Origin: DTLA01 sp034436295
Lineage (GTDB): Bacteria; Chloroflexota; Anaerolineae; DTLA01
Assembly: GCA_034436295.1 (NCBI GenBank)
Contig: DAOTVT010000040.1
Span: 1 to 58,408 of the forward strand
Reading direction: 5' to 3'
Length of the DNA: 58,408 bases
Made by a program: the position numbers and the translations under genes. The notes under the pieces are model-generated. The model saw nothing but the letters and a program-made list of their open reading frames with translations, was not told where the DNA came from and ran no database searches. The number at the start of each line of letters is the position of its first letter. The stretch's first letter is position 1. Positions 7,782 through 15,348 of the stretch are shown here, piece by piece.

Positions 7782-9677
7782 CTACACCCGCTCCTGCTTG
7801 TAGAACTCCAGCACGTCGCCCACCTGGAAGTCTTCGTACTTCTCAAGCCCGATGCCGAATTCGTATCCCGCGCTGACTTCCTTCACATCCTCGGTGAACC
7901 GCTTGAGCGAGGCGATGCGCCCGTCAAACAGGACCTGCCCGCCGCGGATTACCCGCACCGAGGAAGCCCGCGTAACCTGGCCGTCGGTCATGTAGCAGCC
8001 CGCCACCTTGCCCCGCTTGGAAATGGAGAACACGGCGCGCACCTCGGCGTGGCCCGTAACCACCTGCTGGTACGTCGGCTCCAACATGCCCGTCAGGGCC
8101 TTCTCCACATCCTCCACCAGTTGGTAGATGACGTTGTACAGGCGGATGTCCACCCCTTCCTGCTCGGCCAGGGCGCGGGCCGCCGCATCCACCGACACGT
8201 TGAACCCGATGACGATGGCCGACGAGGCCGACGCCAGCATCACGTCCGACTCGCCGATGTTCCCGATGGCGCTGTGCAGAATCCGCACCTTCAGGTCTTC
8301 GGAGCCGAGTTTCTGCAGCGAGGACTCAATCGGCTCCAGCGACCCTTGCACGTCGGCCTTGAGGATGATGTTGAGTTCCTTGGCCTTGCCCTCCTGCATG
8401 CGCGCGAAGACCTCTTCCAGGGTTACGCGTGCGGGGCGGGCGGCCGCCGCCTGCTGACGCTGCTGGGCGCGCTCGGCGGCGATGGCCTTGGCGGTGCGCT
8501 CGTCTTCCACCACCTCAAACAGGTCGCCCGCTTTGGGGACTTCGCTCAAGCCGAGGATCATCACCGGCGTGGATGGCGTGGCCTCGGAAACAGCGCGGCC
8601 CTTGTCGTCAAACATGGCGCGGACGCGCCCGGCGATCTCGCCGATGACCAGATTGTCGCCGACACGGAGCGTGCCGCGCTGCACCAGCAGGGTTGCCACC
8701 GGGCCCCGCGTCTTGTCCAGGCGGCTCTCCACCACAACCCCTGTCGCCGGTCGGAACGGGTTTGCCTTCAACTCGGCCACTTCGGCCACCAACAGGATGT
8801 TCTCCAGGAGTTCCTCTATGTTGATTCGCCTCTTCGCCGAGACGGGCACGCAAATGACGTTGCCGCCCCACTCCTCCACCAGCAGGCCCAGATCGGCCAA
8901 TTGCCGCTTGACCACCTCCGGGTTGGCCTCCGGCTTGTCTATCTTGTTGAGCGCGACGATGATGGGCACCTGCGCCGCCCGCGCGTGGGCAATAGCCTCT
9001 TTGGTCTGGGGCTGCACGCCGTCATCCGCCGCCACCACCAGCACGACGATGTCGGTGGCCTGGGCGCCCCGCGCGCGCATGGCGGTGAAAGCCTCGTGGC
9101 CCGGCGTGTCCAGGAAGGTGATCTTCTTCCCCTCCAGTTCCACCTGATAGGCGCCGATGTGCTGGGTGATGCCACCGGCCTCCCCTTCCACGACGTTGGT
9201 GTTGCGGATGGCGTCCAGCAGCGAGGTCTTCCCGTGATCCACGTGCCCCATGACCGTAACGACCGGGGGCCGTGGCCGCAAATCCTCGGGGCGCTCGTCC
9301 TGGATGTCCCGCCACCTGGGCAACTGAACCGGCGCGACCTCCGGCGCTTTCTCCTCTTCGGCCTTCTGCTCGCGCGTCTCAAACCCCATCTCGGAGGCCA
9401 CAATCGCCGCCGTGTCGTAGTCAATCAGTTCGTTGATGTTGGCCATGATGCCGAACCCGATCAGTTTCTTCATGACCTCAATCGGGCTGACGCCCAGGGC
9501 ATGGCCCAGGTCGCGCACCGTCAGGCTGCTGGGCAGTTCAATCACGGAAGGCGCGGCCGGGGCTTCCGGTTGGCTTTTCGCCCCGGCGGGACTGCCGCCC
9601 TGCGGTCTGGAGGCCGGCGCCGCCGTAGTGCCCGCCGCGATCTTCCGAGTTGCGTTTTTGTTCTTGTCCTTCGCCAT
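7782..9677 (-). CDS. infB: Translation initiation factor IF-2
   Basis: IF-2 is the GTPase that brings initiator tRNA to the 30S subunit and promotes subunit joining. At 631 residues this is a short IF-2: a basic Ala/Pro-rich N-terminus of about 45 residues, an IF2-N-like segment (TVRDLGHALGVSPIEVMKKL), then the G domain with G1 GHVDHGKT at about 144, DTPGHEAF and NKID, followed by domains II, III and the C-terminal tRNA-binding domain. I start it at the ATG at 9677 because GGAGGGGGTGGAT precedes it; the open frame extends 66 codons further upstream without family similarity. A 322-base leader with attenuator-like structure separates it from ylxR. Confidence 0.96.
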   Translation of the reverse strand: MAKDKNKNATRKIAAGTTAAPASRPQGGSPAGAKSQPEAPAAPSVIELPSSLTVRDLGHALGVSPIEVMKKLIGFGIMANINELIDYDTAAIVASEMGFETREQKAEEEKAPEVAPVQLPRWRDIQDERPEDLRPRPPVVTVMGHVDHGKTSLLDAIRNTNVVEGEAGGITQHIGAYQVELEGKKITFLDTPGHEAFTAMRARGAQATDIVVLVVAADDGVQPQTKEAIAHARAAQVPIIVALNKIDKPEANPEVVKRQLADLGLLVEEWGGNVICVPVSAKRRINIEELLENILLVAEVAELKANPFRPATGVVVESRLDKTRGPVATLLVQRGTLRVGDNLVIGEIAGRVRAMFDDKGRAVSEATPSTPVMILGLSEVPKAGDLFEVVEDERTAKAIAAERAQQRQQAAAARPARVTLEEVFARMQEGKAKELNIILKADVQGSLEPIESSLQKLGSEDLKVRILHSAIGNIGESDVMLASASSAIVIGFNVSVDAAARALAEQEGVDIRLYNVIYQLVEDVEKALTGMLEPTYQQVVTGHAEVRAVFSISKRGKVAGCYMTDGQVTRASSVRVIRGGQVLFDGRIASLKRFTEDVKEVSAGYEFGIGLEKYEDFQVGDVLEFYKQERV

Positions 9678-9762
9678 ATCCACCCCCTCCTGATTCGGCC
9701 CGCGCCGCGAAACGTCTCCGTACAAGCCCTGCGGGCCGAAGTATAGAAAACCACAAGGGCCA

Positions 9763-9948
9763 GAGCAGGTTCTGCGGTGAACGGGTACGAAAAAACCCTG
9801 CTCAGTTCGCCCTGAATGACAAACAGGTCGGCCGCCCGCTGACCGCAGGCCGGCGCGAAGGAGCAGGGTTGACACAGGCTATTAGGGTGCGCCGATGCAC
9901 GCGAGTTACATCAGAGTCTCATGACACCCCTCAACCGTACCTGCTCCC
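9763..9948 (-). promoter_or_regulatory. Attenuator-like leader upstream of infB
   Basis: Read on the minus strand, four short segments alternate in complementarity: segment 1 GGGAGCAGGT (9948-9939), segment 2 AACCCTGCTCC (9870-9860), segment 3 GAGCAGGGTT (9803-9794) leading into T6, and segment 4 AACCTGCTC (9771-9763). 2:3 forms a terminator; 1:2 or 3:4 would prevent it. A 14-codon ATG...TAA frame starts inside segment 1 but has no convincing ribosome-binding site. I do not recognise this as a known leader class. Confidence 0.4.
9790..9870 (-). terminator. Rho-independent terminator-like hairpin between ylxR and infB
   Basis: AACCCTGCTC (9870-9861) pairs perfectly with GAGCAGGGTT (9803-9794); inner TTCGC/GCGAA and a GGCC/GGCC helix extend it. 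Six T residues (9795-9790) follow on the minus strand, in the direction of the operon. Confidence 0.6.
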
Positions 9949-9999
9949 ATAACCCACGAACTTCCGATTCCCAGCCGCGGGAATCAAGCCCGATTCCCG

Positions 10000-10308
10000 T
10001 CATGGCTCCGGCTCCTCATCACCGGAAAGGCTCCCCTCCAATTGTAGGAGATGCAACTGATCCTGCAATCTCGCCTTCACATCGTCCGGAAGGACGACGC
10101 CCAGCGCGCGGCTGATAGCGCCTTTGGCCAGCGCCTGCTGCCAGCAGCGCACCTGCTTGCACAGGTAAGCCCCGCGCCCGGGCTTCTTGCCCGTCGGGTC
10201 TATGTCCACGGTACCGTCGGGCATCCTCACGATGCGCGTGAGTTCCCGCTTGCTTCGCGTTTCCCCGCACCCCACACAGGTGCGTTGCGGAACGTGTTTG
10301 CGTCGCAT
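10000..10308 (-). CDS. ylxR: YlxR/RnpM family RNA-binding protein (DUF448)
   Basis: This 102-residue basic protein has the two hallmarks of the YlxR fold, RTCVGCGETRSKRELTRIVR near the N-terminus and KKPGRGAYLCKQVRCWQQAL in the middle. In Bacillus the protein (RnpM) binds RNase P RNA and modulates its activity. The acidic tail (LSGDEEPEP) is unremarkable. It lies 19 bases after nusA, the conserved nusA-ylxR-infB order, and is followed by a terminator-like structure before infB rather than by a ribosomal L7Ae-type gene. Confidence 0.92.
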   Translation of the reverse strand: MRRKHVPQRTCVGCGETRSKRELTRIVRMPDGTVDIDPTGKKPGRGAYLCKQVRCWQQALAKGAISRALGVVLPDDVKARLQDQLHLLQLEGSLSGDEEPEP

Positions 10309-10327
10309 GGCCTACCTGTAGGAGTTC

Positions 10328-11911
10328 CTACAACTCTTCTTCCCAGTCGTCGCCCCAATCGCGACGGCGGCCGGCCGGCTTGGGCTTGCGCCGCGGGACG
10401 ACCTCGGTGGGTTGCGGTGTTGCCGCGCGCCCCTTCTTGAACTTCTTCTTGGCGCGCTTGCCGGCCTCTTCCTCGGACTCGCCTTCGCCCTCGTCGTCAA
10501 ACGCCAGTTCGTCAACCTCAATTCGGATCGGCAGCGCCTCGCTCACGAGCGGGACTGCGGCGGCTTCCGGCTGCGCCTCGGGTTCGGGCGTCGGCGCTTC
10601 GGCCACCTCCGCCGCAGGCGCGGGCTCCGCTTCGGGGGCGGCCTCAACCGGCGCGGCCTCCTCCGCGACGGGCGCTTCCGCCACCGCAGGCGCGGCCTCG
10701 GCGGCAGGCTCGGGCTCAGCCTGCGGGGCCTCGGCCACCTCCGCGGCTACCTCGGCGGGTTCGGCGCTGACCTGCGGCTCTGCTTTGCCCAACAGGATCG
10801 CCTCGGCCTTCGCCAGGAGATCCTCGGACACGGCCTGGGCTTTCTCCTGGGCGTGGCGCTGCTCCTCTTCCCACTCCGACGCGCTCTTGATGTCAATGCG
10901 CCAGCCGGTGAGTTTGGCCGCCAAGCGCACGTTCTGGCCTTCCTTGCCGATCGCCAGCGACAATTGCTTGTCGGGCACGATGACGGTGGCCGTCTTGCCG
11001 CCCTCGGCGGTTTCGTCCAGGATGACCTCGGTGGGCTTGGCCGGGCTCAGCGCGTTGGCGATGAACGTCGCCGTGTCCGCGCTCCACGCCACCACGTCAA
11101 TCTTCTCGCCGTTCAGTTCGTTGACGATGTTCTGGATGCGGTATCCACGCTGGCCCACGCAGGCCCCTACGGGGTCCAGGCGCGGCTGCTTGGACGCCAC
11201 GGCCACCTTGGAGCGCGATCCGGCCTCGCGCGCGATGGCCTTGACTTCCACCGCCCCGTTGAGAATCTCGGGGACTTCCATCTCCAGCAGGCGGCGGAGC
11301 AGGTCGCGGTGCGCGCGGCTCACGATGATTTCCGGGCCGCGGGTGCCGCGTTGCACGTCCACAATGACAACCCGCAGGCGCTGGGTCGGCCTGTACCGCT
11401 CGCCGGGGATCATCTCGCCCCTGGGCATGACCCCTTCGGTCTTGCCCAGGTTCACCGTTACCAGGCCCGGCTCGGCCGTCTGCACCGAGGCGTTGATCAT
11501 CTCGCCCACGCGGTCCGCGTAGGACTGGTAGAGCGTGTCGCGCTCGGCCTCGCGGATGCGCTGAAGGATCACTTGCTTGGCGGCCTGCGCTGCGATGCGG
11601 CCGAAGTCCTTGGGCGTGGTGCATTCCACCATCACCTGCGTGCCCACGGCGGCGTCGGGATTGATGCTTCGCGCGTCTTTGAGGGCGATTTGCGTGTCGG
11701 GGTCAGAGACGCTGTCCACGACGTCTTTGACCGCGAACAGTTTGACCTCGCCCGTCTGGTTGTCTATCTTCGCCACCACGTTCCCGCAGTCGTGGAAGTT
11801 CCGCTTGTAGGCGGAGACCAGCGCGTCCTCCACCGCCTCAAGGACCACGTCCTTGGGCAGGTTCCGCTCGGCGCACACCTGGTTGATGGCCTGTATGAAC
11901 TCGCTCTTCAT
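10328..11911 (-). CDS. nusA: Transcription termination/antitermination factor NusA
   Basis: NusA binds RNA polymerase and nascent RNA to modulate pausing, termination and antitermination. From the ATG at 11911 (AGGAGGT about 13 bases upstream) the protein is 527 residues: NusA N-domain (MKSEFIQAINQVCAERNLPK), an S1 domain (YQSYADRVGEMINASVQ...), KH1 with GACVGQRGYRIQNIVNELNG and KH2 with AIGKEGQNVRLAAKLTGW. After about residue 345 the protein becomes an unusually long tail of some 180 residues, first Ala/Glu/Pro-rich and strongly acidic, then ending in a basic KRAKKKFKKGR stretch and an acidic DWGDDWEEEL end. No rimP precedes it. Confidence 0.95.
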   Translation of the reverse strand: MKSEFIQAINQVCAERNLPKDVVLEAVEDALVSAYKRNFHDCGNVVAKIDNQTGEVKLFAVKDVVDSVSDPDTQIALKDARSINPDAAVGTQVMVECTTPKDFGRIAAQAAKQVILQRIREAERDTLYQSYADRVGEMINASVQTAEPGLVTVNLGKTEGVMPRGEMIPGERYRPTQRLRVVIVDVQRGTRGPEIIVSRAHRDLLRRLLEMEVPEILNGAVEVKAIAREAGSRSKVAVASKQPRLDPVGACVGQRGYRIQNIVNELNGEKIDVVAWSADTATFIANALSPAKPTEVILDETAEGGKTATVIVPDKQLSLAIGKEGQNVRLAAKLTGWRIDIKSASEWEEEQRHAQEKAQAVSEDLLAKAEAILLGKAEPQVSAEPAEVAAEVAEAPQAEPEPAAEAAPAVAEAPVAEEAAPVEAAPEAEPAPAAEVAEAPTPEPEAQPEAAAVPLVSEALPIRIEVDELAFDDEGEGESEEEAGKRAKKKFKKGRAATPQPTEVVPRRKPKPAGRRRDWGDDWEEEL

Positions 11912-11966
11912 AGATACGTCCCCTACCTCCTGCGACCGCTCGGCGCGGCGCAAATGCCTCACAACA

Positions 11967-11993
11967 AGAAAAGTGGGGGACGCCCACTTTTCT
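11967..11993. repeat. 11-bp inverted repeat in the nusA leader
   Basis: AGAAAAGTGGG (11967-11977) and its exact complement (11983-11993) enclose a 5-base loop. It lies 56-82 bases before the nusA ATG, within the predicted transcript. It could be a stabilising or regulatory hairpin or another member of the dispersed palindromes in this genome. Confidence 0.65.
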
Positions 11994-12018
11994 CCAGCGC
12001 AATCGTAATAACAAACAG

Positions 12019-12047
12019 ATTATACCACGCCGTTTCGGATTGCGCAA
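12019..12047 (-). promoter_or_regulatory. Promoter of the nusA-infB operon
   Basis: Minus strand: a perfect TATAAT (12024-12019) with an extended TGG just before it, and TTGCGC (12047-12042) 17 bases upstream. A better -35 (TTGACT) exists but at 22 bases, so the extended -10 probably dominates. Confidence 0.65.
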
Positions 12048-12093
12048 GTCAAACGTGTCAGCGCGTCAGTTCAAGAGTTTGTCCGCAGGGGCA

Positions 12094-12129
12094 CAGGTGC
12101 GACGCACTTCCGGAAGTGCGTCGCACCTG
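12094..12129. repeat. REP-like perfect palindrome, copy 1
   Basis: A 36-bp perfect palindrome with no loop, arms CAGGTGCGACGCACTTCC and complement. Its 32-bp core recurs at 18201-18240, and a shorter variant recurs at 57487-57515 inside a kinase gene. Confidence 0.85.
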
Positions 12130-12138
12130 AACTGTAAC

Positions 12139-12235
12139 CGCGAATCACGCCAATACACACGAATTGGGGAACAGTAGGGGCAGGTTTCCATACCTGCCCC
12201 TGGCCTCCATTCGTGTAGATTCGTGTTATTCGTGG
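12139..12235. repeat. Nested inverted-repeat element
   Basis: Imperfect outer arms (12139-12165, with CGCGAATCACGCC...CACGAAT, and 12207-12235, with the complementary ATTCGTG repeats) enclose a perfect 10-bp hairpin AGGGGCAGGT / ACCTGCCCCT (12176-12185, 12192-12201). A related GGCAGGT hairpin is at 18129-18152. It looks like a small non-coding mobile or structural repeat. Confidence 0.6.
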
Positions 12236-12280
12236 ATAGCCCCGGCGGCGAAAGCGAACTTCGTCGGGTGTGGCGCGGAT

Positions 12281-12309
12281 TTGTCAGGCCGCGGGAATCC
12301 TGCTATAAT
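12281..12309 (+). promoter_or_regulatory. Sigma70-type promoter of tRNA-Thr
   Basis: TTGTCA (12281-12286), a 17-base spacer and a perfect TATAAT (12304-12309). The tRNA begins about 73 bases after the expected start site. Confidence 0.75.
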
Positions 12310-12388
12310 GGCCCCGCGACGACGTTTCAAGCACCGCGGCACGGTGCGGGTTGGCAAAGGGAACCCGTCGTTTCGCCGATACTTCTGG

Positions 12389-12464
12389 GCCACCCTAGCT
12401 CAATCGGCAGAGCAGGCGCTTCGTAAGCGCCCGGTTATCGGTTCAATTCCGATGGGTGGCTCCA
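12389..12464 (+). tRNA. tRNA-Thr (anticodon CGT)
   Basis: A full cloverleaf: acceptor arm GCCACCC with GGGTGGC, D arm GCTC/GAGC, anticodon stem GGCGC/GCGCC around loop TTCGTAA (anticodon CGT, reading ACG), T arm ATCGG-TTCAATT-CCGAT, discriminator T and an encoded CCA at 12462-12464. It is preceded by a consensus promoter and followed by a hairpin terminator, so it is probably expressed on its own. Confidence 0.96.
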
Positions 12465-12476
12465 CGATCCTTAGCG

Positions 12477-12508
12477 AGCCCTGACCGCACGCCGGGTCAG
12501 GGCTTGTC
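12477..12508 (+). terminator. Terminator after tRNA-Thr
   Basis: AGCCCTGACC (12477-12486) pairs exactly with GGTCAGGGCT (12495-12504), 8-base loop, followed by a short TTGTCT. The T tract is weak but the stem is strong. Confidence 0.6.
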
Positions 12509-12536
12509 TATAGGCACGCGCCAGCAGGAGGATCCG

Positions 12537-13877
12537 GTGGCCGCTCGGTCCGAACAACCCGCCGCCTCCACGCCCACCGATGACCGCGCGGGGGGATGGG
12601 AGCGCGTTTGGGAATTCCTGACCTCTCCCCGCTGTGCAGCCATCCTCATCATCCTTGTCGCGTTCGTGTTCCTCCTGGCAGGCATCTTCCCCCAGGCCCC
12701 CACCACGGGCGCAGACTCCGCCGCGCAACTCCGCTGGCTGGCCGAAGCCGCCGCCCGCTGGGGCGCGCCCGGCCCCACGCTGCGCGCCCTGGGGATGTTC
12801 CAGATCGCCGACTCGCTGCTCTGGAAGGGGACGCTGGGGCTTGGCGTGTTCGTTCTGCTCCTCCATCTCGCCCACAACCTGCGTCGCGCGCTCCAATACG
12901 CGAAGACCGACGCCAGCAGCCTCCCGCGTCGGGCGCAGGGCCAGCGGGTTGCCGATGGGAGCGCGGCGCAGGTGTTGGCGTCGGTGGACGCGGCCCTGGC
13001 GCGGGCCGGCTATCGCACCCGCACGGAGTCCACGGGCGAGGCGCTGCAACTCCACGCCGTGCGCGACGGCTGGGCGTGGGGACTCCGCGCGGGCGCTGCC
13101 TTCGGCCTTCTGCTGGTTGCGGCCGCGCTGTTGCTTTCGGGGCGCGTGTCCCGCTCGGAGGAACTCGCGCTGGGGCCGGGGGAGGCCGCAACCCTGGCGC
13201 TGCGCCCCGGATGGTCGGTGTCGCTGGGGGATGGGGCGCAGGGGGCGCTGTGGCCCGTTCTCCTCCTGGGGCCTGAAGGCGACGTGAGGGCGCGGGGGGT
13301 CATCGGCCCGCAACGTCCGCTGTGGGCGGGGGGCCTGACGCTGCACCGGACGCGGTCCTTCGCCGGCGTCGTCGTCAGCGCGACCGACGACGGGGGCGCC
13401 CCCGTGTCGCTCCAGGCGGCGGGGGAATCGTCCGCCGTGGGGACGCTCTTCCTGCGGTTTGACGAGGATCAGCCCGAACAGTACTTCGCCGCCCCCGACG
13501 TGGGCGATACCATCCGCATCGCCCTGAACCCCGACGCCGACGGGGGCGCGCCCACATTCCTGTTCCAGATTTTCCACGGCACGGACATCCAGCCCGCCCA
13601 CGAAGGGACATTCTCGGACGAGGGGACGGCCGCATCCAACGGCATCACCTACCGCTTCGCGGCGGGGCAGTATCCTGCGGCAGTTGCCATCCGCGACCCT
13701 TCGCGCTATCCTTTGTGGGCGGGGGCGGTGCTCGCCGTGGTTTGCGGCCTGGCATCCGCGTGGGCCTCGGCGCGCGCCGCCGTCGTGCAGGCGACGCAGG
13801 CGGCCAATCGCGCTGCCCTTCGGTTTTGGGCGAGCGACGCCGACACCGCAGACGTGATCCGCGAGGCGCTTGGGTAG
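12537..13877 (+). CDS. ResB-like cytochrome c biogenesis membrane protein
   Basis: ResB (Ccs1) works with CcsA to deliver and attach heme to apocytochromes c in System II. From the GTG at 12537, which has GGAGGAT just upstream, the protein is 446 residues. It shows the ResB pattern: a first membrane helix after WEFLTSPRCAAIL ending in AGIFPQ, a second helix (GTLGLGVFVLLLHLAHNL), a GWAWGLRAGAAFGLLLVAAALLL helix, a large extracytoplasmic region of about 200 residues, and a last helix near 400 (YPLWAGAVLAVVCGL). An upstream in-frame ATG would run through the tRNA and terminator and is rejected. A CcsA-like gene follows 42 bases later. Similarity is by pattern and is moderately divergent. Confidence 0.75.
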   Translation: MAARSEQPAASTPTDDRAGGWERVWEFLTSPRCAAILIILVAFVFLLAGIFPQAPTTGADSAAQLRWLAEAAARWGAPGPTLRALGMFQIADSLLWKGTLGLGVFVLLLHLAHNLRRALQYAKTDASSLPRRAQGQRVADGSAAQVLASVDAALARAGYRTRTESTGEALQLHAVRDGWAWGLRAGAAFGLLLVAAALLLSGRVSRSEELALGPGEAATLALRPGWSVSLGDGAQGALWPVLLLGPEGDVRARGVIGPQRPLWAGGLTLHRTRSFAGVVVSATDDGGAPVSLQAAGESSAVGTLFLRFDEDQPEQYFAAPDVGDTIRIALNPDADGGAPTFLFQIFHGTDIQPAHEGTFSDEGTAASNGITYRFAAGQYPAAVAIRDPSRYPLWAGAVLAVVCGLASAWASARAAVVQATQAANRAALRFWASDADTADVIREALG

Positions 13878-13919
13878 GCGGCTCTTGCGCGTGCACACGC
13901 CTCGCACGGGGAAGGTTGG

Positions 13920-14681
13920 ATGGGACTATCGGTGAACTCCAGCACGGTGCTCCTGGGCCTGGCCTACGCCGCATCGCTGGCGGGGGTGGCGCTCTGGCTT
14001 GCGGCCTACGCGCGGCACGTGCCGCGTGCGCAGGCGGTGATCCGCGCCCTCGCGCGGGCGGCTGCGGCGCTTGCGGCGGCCCACCTGCTCGCCGAGGCGC
14101 TCCTGGAGCGCAGGGCGCTCTTCGTGGGCGAGGCCGACTTCCTGGCCGCAGGCGCGGTCGGGTTGCTGGCGCTTGCGCCGATGTCGGAGCGGGGCAGGGC
14201 GTCGCTGGTCGGCCCCCTGGCGCTGGCGTTGGCCGCCCTCACGCATGTCTGGACGGCCAGGCCCGCCGCCGCGCCCGCCGTTCCCGCCCAGCAGACGCTC
14301 CTGTACGCCGCGCAGGCGGGCCTGCACGCGCTGGGCGTGGGCGGGTGCATGGCGGCCCTGCTGGGCACGTTGGGCGCGCGCGACACGCGCCAGGGGCAGC
14401 GGCCCGCCGAGTTCGCCAGCATCGCCCTGATGGGCGTCGGCTTCGTCCTGACGGCGGCGTGGGCCTGGCTCAACTGGGGCGTCGCCTGGCGCAACGACCC
14501 GCGCCTGAACCTGATGGTGGCGGGTTGGCTCTGCGTCGTGGCGGGGAGGTTTCTTCGCCGCGACGCGTTGGAGTGGGGCCTGGCGGCGGAATGGGCGGGC
14601 GTGGGCCTGATGCTGGTGGGGGCCTTCGCTGCCGACTGGATCGCCGCCGCATGGCCTGGGTTGTCCTTCGTGGCCTGGTGA
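13920..14681 (+). CDS. CcsA-like cytochrome c assembly membrane protein
   Basis: This 253-residue protein is nearly all hydrophobic helices (about eight). CcsA/CcmC proteins bind heme through a tryptophan-rich WWD loop; here the corresponding segment near residue 182 reads AWAWLNWGVAWRNDPRLN, retaining the spacing of W-x-W and the NDP end but lacking the usual WGxxWxWDPKE form. Its position right after the ResB-like gene supports the CcsA role. It starts at ATG 13920 with GGGGAAGG upstream. Divergence means that either an atypical heme handler or another membrane protein remains possible. Confidence 0.6.
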   Translation: MGLSVNSSTVLLGLAYAASLAGVALWLAAYARHVPRAQAVIRALARAAAALAAAHLLAEALLERRALFVGEADFLAAGAVGLLALAPMSERGRASLVGPLALALAALTHVWTARPAAAPAVPAQQTLLYAAQAGLHALGVGGCMAALLGTLGARDTRQGQRPAEFASIALMGVGFVLTAAWAWLNWGVAWRNDPRLNLMVAGWLCVVAGRFLRRDALEWGLAAEWAGVGLMLVGAFAADWIAAAWPGLSFVAW

Positions 14682-14700
14682 GAGTCCGAGGAGGGAATCC

Positions 14701-15339
14701 ATGGGAGTGGTAGTTATCGGTGTGGCAGGGGGGAGCGGCTCGGGCAAGACGACCGTATCCCAGGCGATTCTGGATCGCGTGGGGCGCGAACGCATCGCGT
14801 ACATCCAGCACGACTCGTACTACCGCGACCGCAGCGACCTGCCCTTTGAGGAGAGAACCCGCCTCAACTACGATCACCCCGACTCGCTGGAAAACGAACT
14901 GCTCATCCAGCACATCCTGGCCCTGCGCGAGGGTCGGGCCGTGGAAATCCCCATCTACGACTTCACGACGCACACGCGCCTGCGCGAGACGCGCACCGTG
15001 GAACCCCGCCAGGTTGTGCTGGTGGAGGGCATCCTCATCTTCGCCGACAAGGCGCTCCGCGACCTGATGGATGTCAAGATCTTCGTGGACACCGATCCCG
15101 ACATCCGCTTCATCCGCCGCCTGAAGCGCGACATCTCCGAGCGGGGGCGCACCATGGAGTCGGTGTGCCAGCAGTACCTGGAGACCGTGCGCCCCATGCA
15201 CCTGGAATTCGTGGAGCCCAGCAAGCGCTACGCCGATGTCATCATCCCCGAAGGCGGGTTCAATACCATCGCCATAGACATGGTGGTGGCCAGGGTGGAG
15301 AGCATGTTGAGCGGGCGCGACGGCGACCCCGCCCGCTAG
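14701..15339 (+). CDS. udk: Uridine kinase
   Basis: Uridine kinase phosphorylates uridine and cytidine with ATP or GTP in pyrimidine salvage. The 212-residue protein has Walker A GGSGSGKTT at residues 10-18, the IQHDSYYRD motif with the catalytic Asp, NYDHPDSLE, YDFTTHTR and VLVEGILIF, and the RRLKRDISERGR lid. Length and motifs are canonical. A ribosome-binding site GAGGAGGGAATCC precedes the ATG. It is 19 bases after the CcsA-like gene, so probably co-transcribed with it and the glycosyltransferases. Confidence 0.95.
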   Translation: MGVVVIGVAGGSGSGKTTVSQAILDRVGRERIAYIQHDSYYRDRSDLPFEERTRLNYDHPDSLENELLIQHILALREGRAVEIPIYDFTTHTRLRETRTVEPRQVVLVEGILIFADKALRDLMDVKIFVDTDPDIRFIRRLKRDISERGRTMESVCQQYLETVRPMHLEFVEPSKRYADVIIPEGGFNTIAIDMVVARVESMLSGRDGDPAR

Positions 15340-15348
15340 GAGGGCGCC

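Larger units (their letters stand above)
11912..12388. other. Divergent intergenic region, nusA operon versus tRNA-Thr
   Basis: This 477-base stretch has no gene. It contains the minus-strand promoter for nusA (12019-12047), a hairpin in the nusA leader (11967-11993), a 36-bp perfect palindrome (12094-12129), a nested inverted repeat (12139-12235), and the plus-strand promoter for tRNA-Thr (12281-12309). Confidence 0.75.

Noticed and set aside
9678..9875. 66-codon N-terminal extension of IF-2
   Set aside because: It runs through the leader and has no IF-2 similarity; GGAGGGGGTGGAT directly precedes the ATG at 9677.
12456..12536. ATG at 12456 as start of the ResB-like protein
   Set aside because: It overlaps the tRNA 3' end and the terminator; the GTG at 12537 has a good ribosome-binding site.
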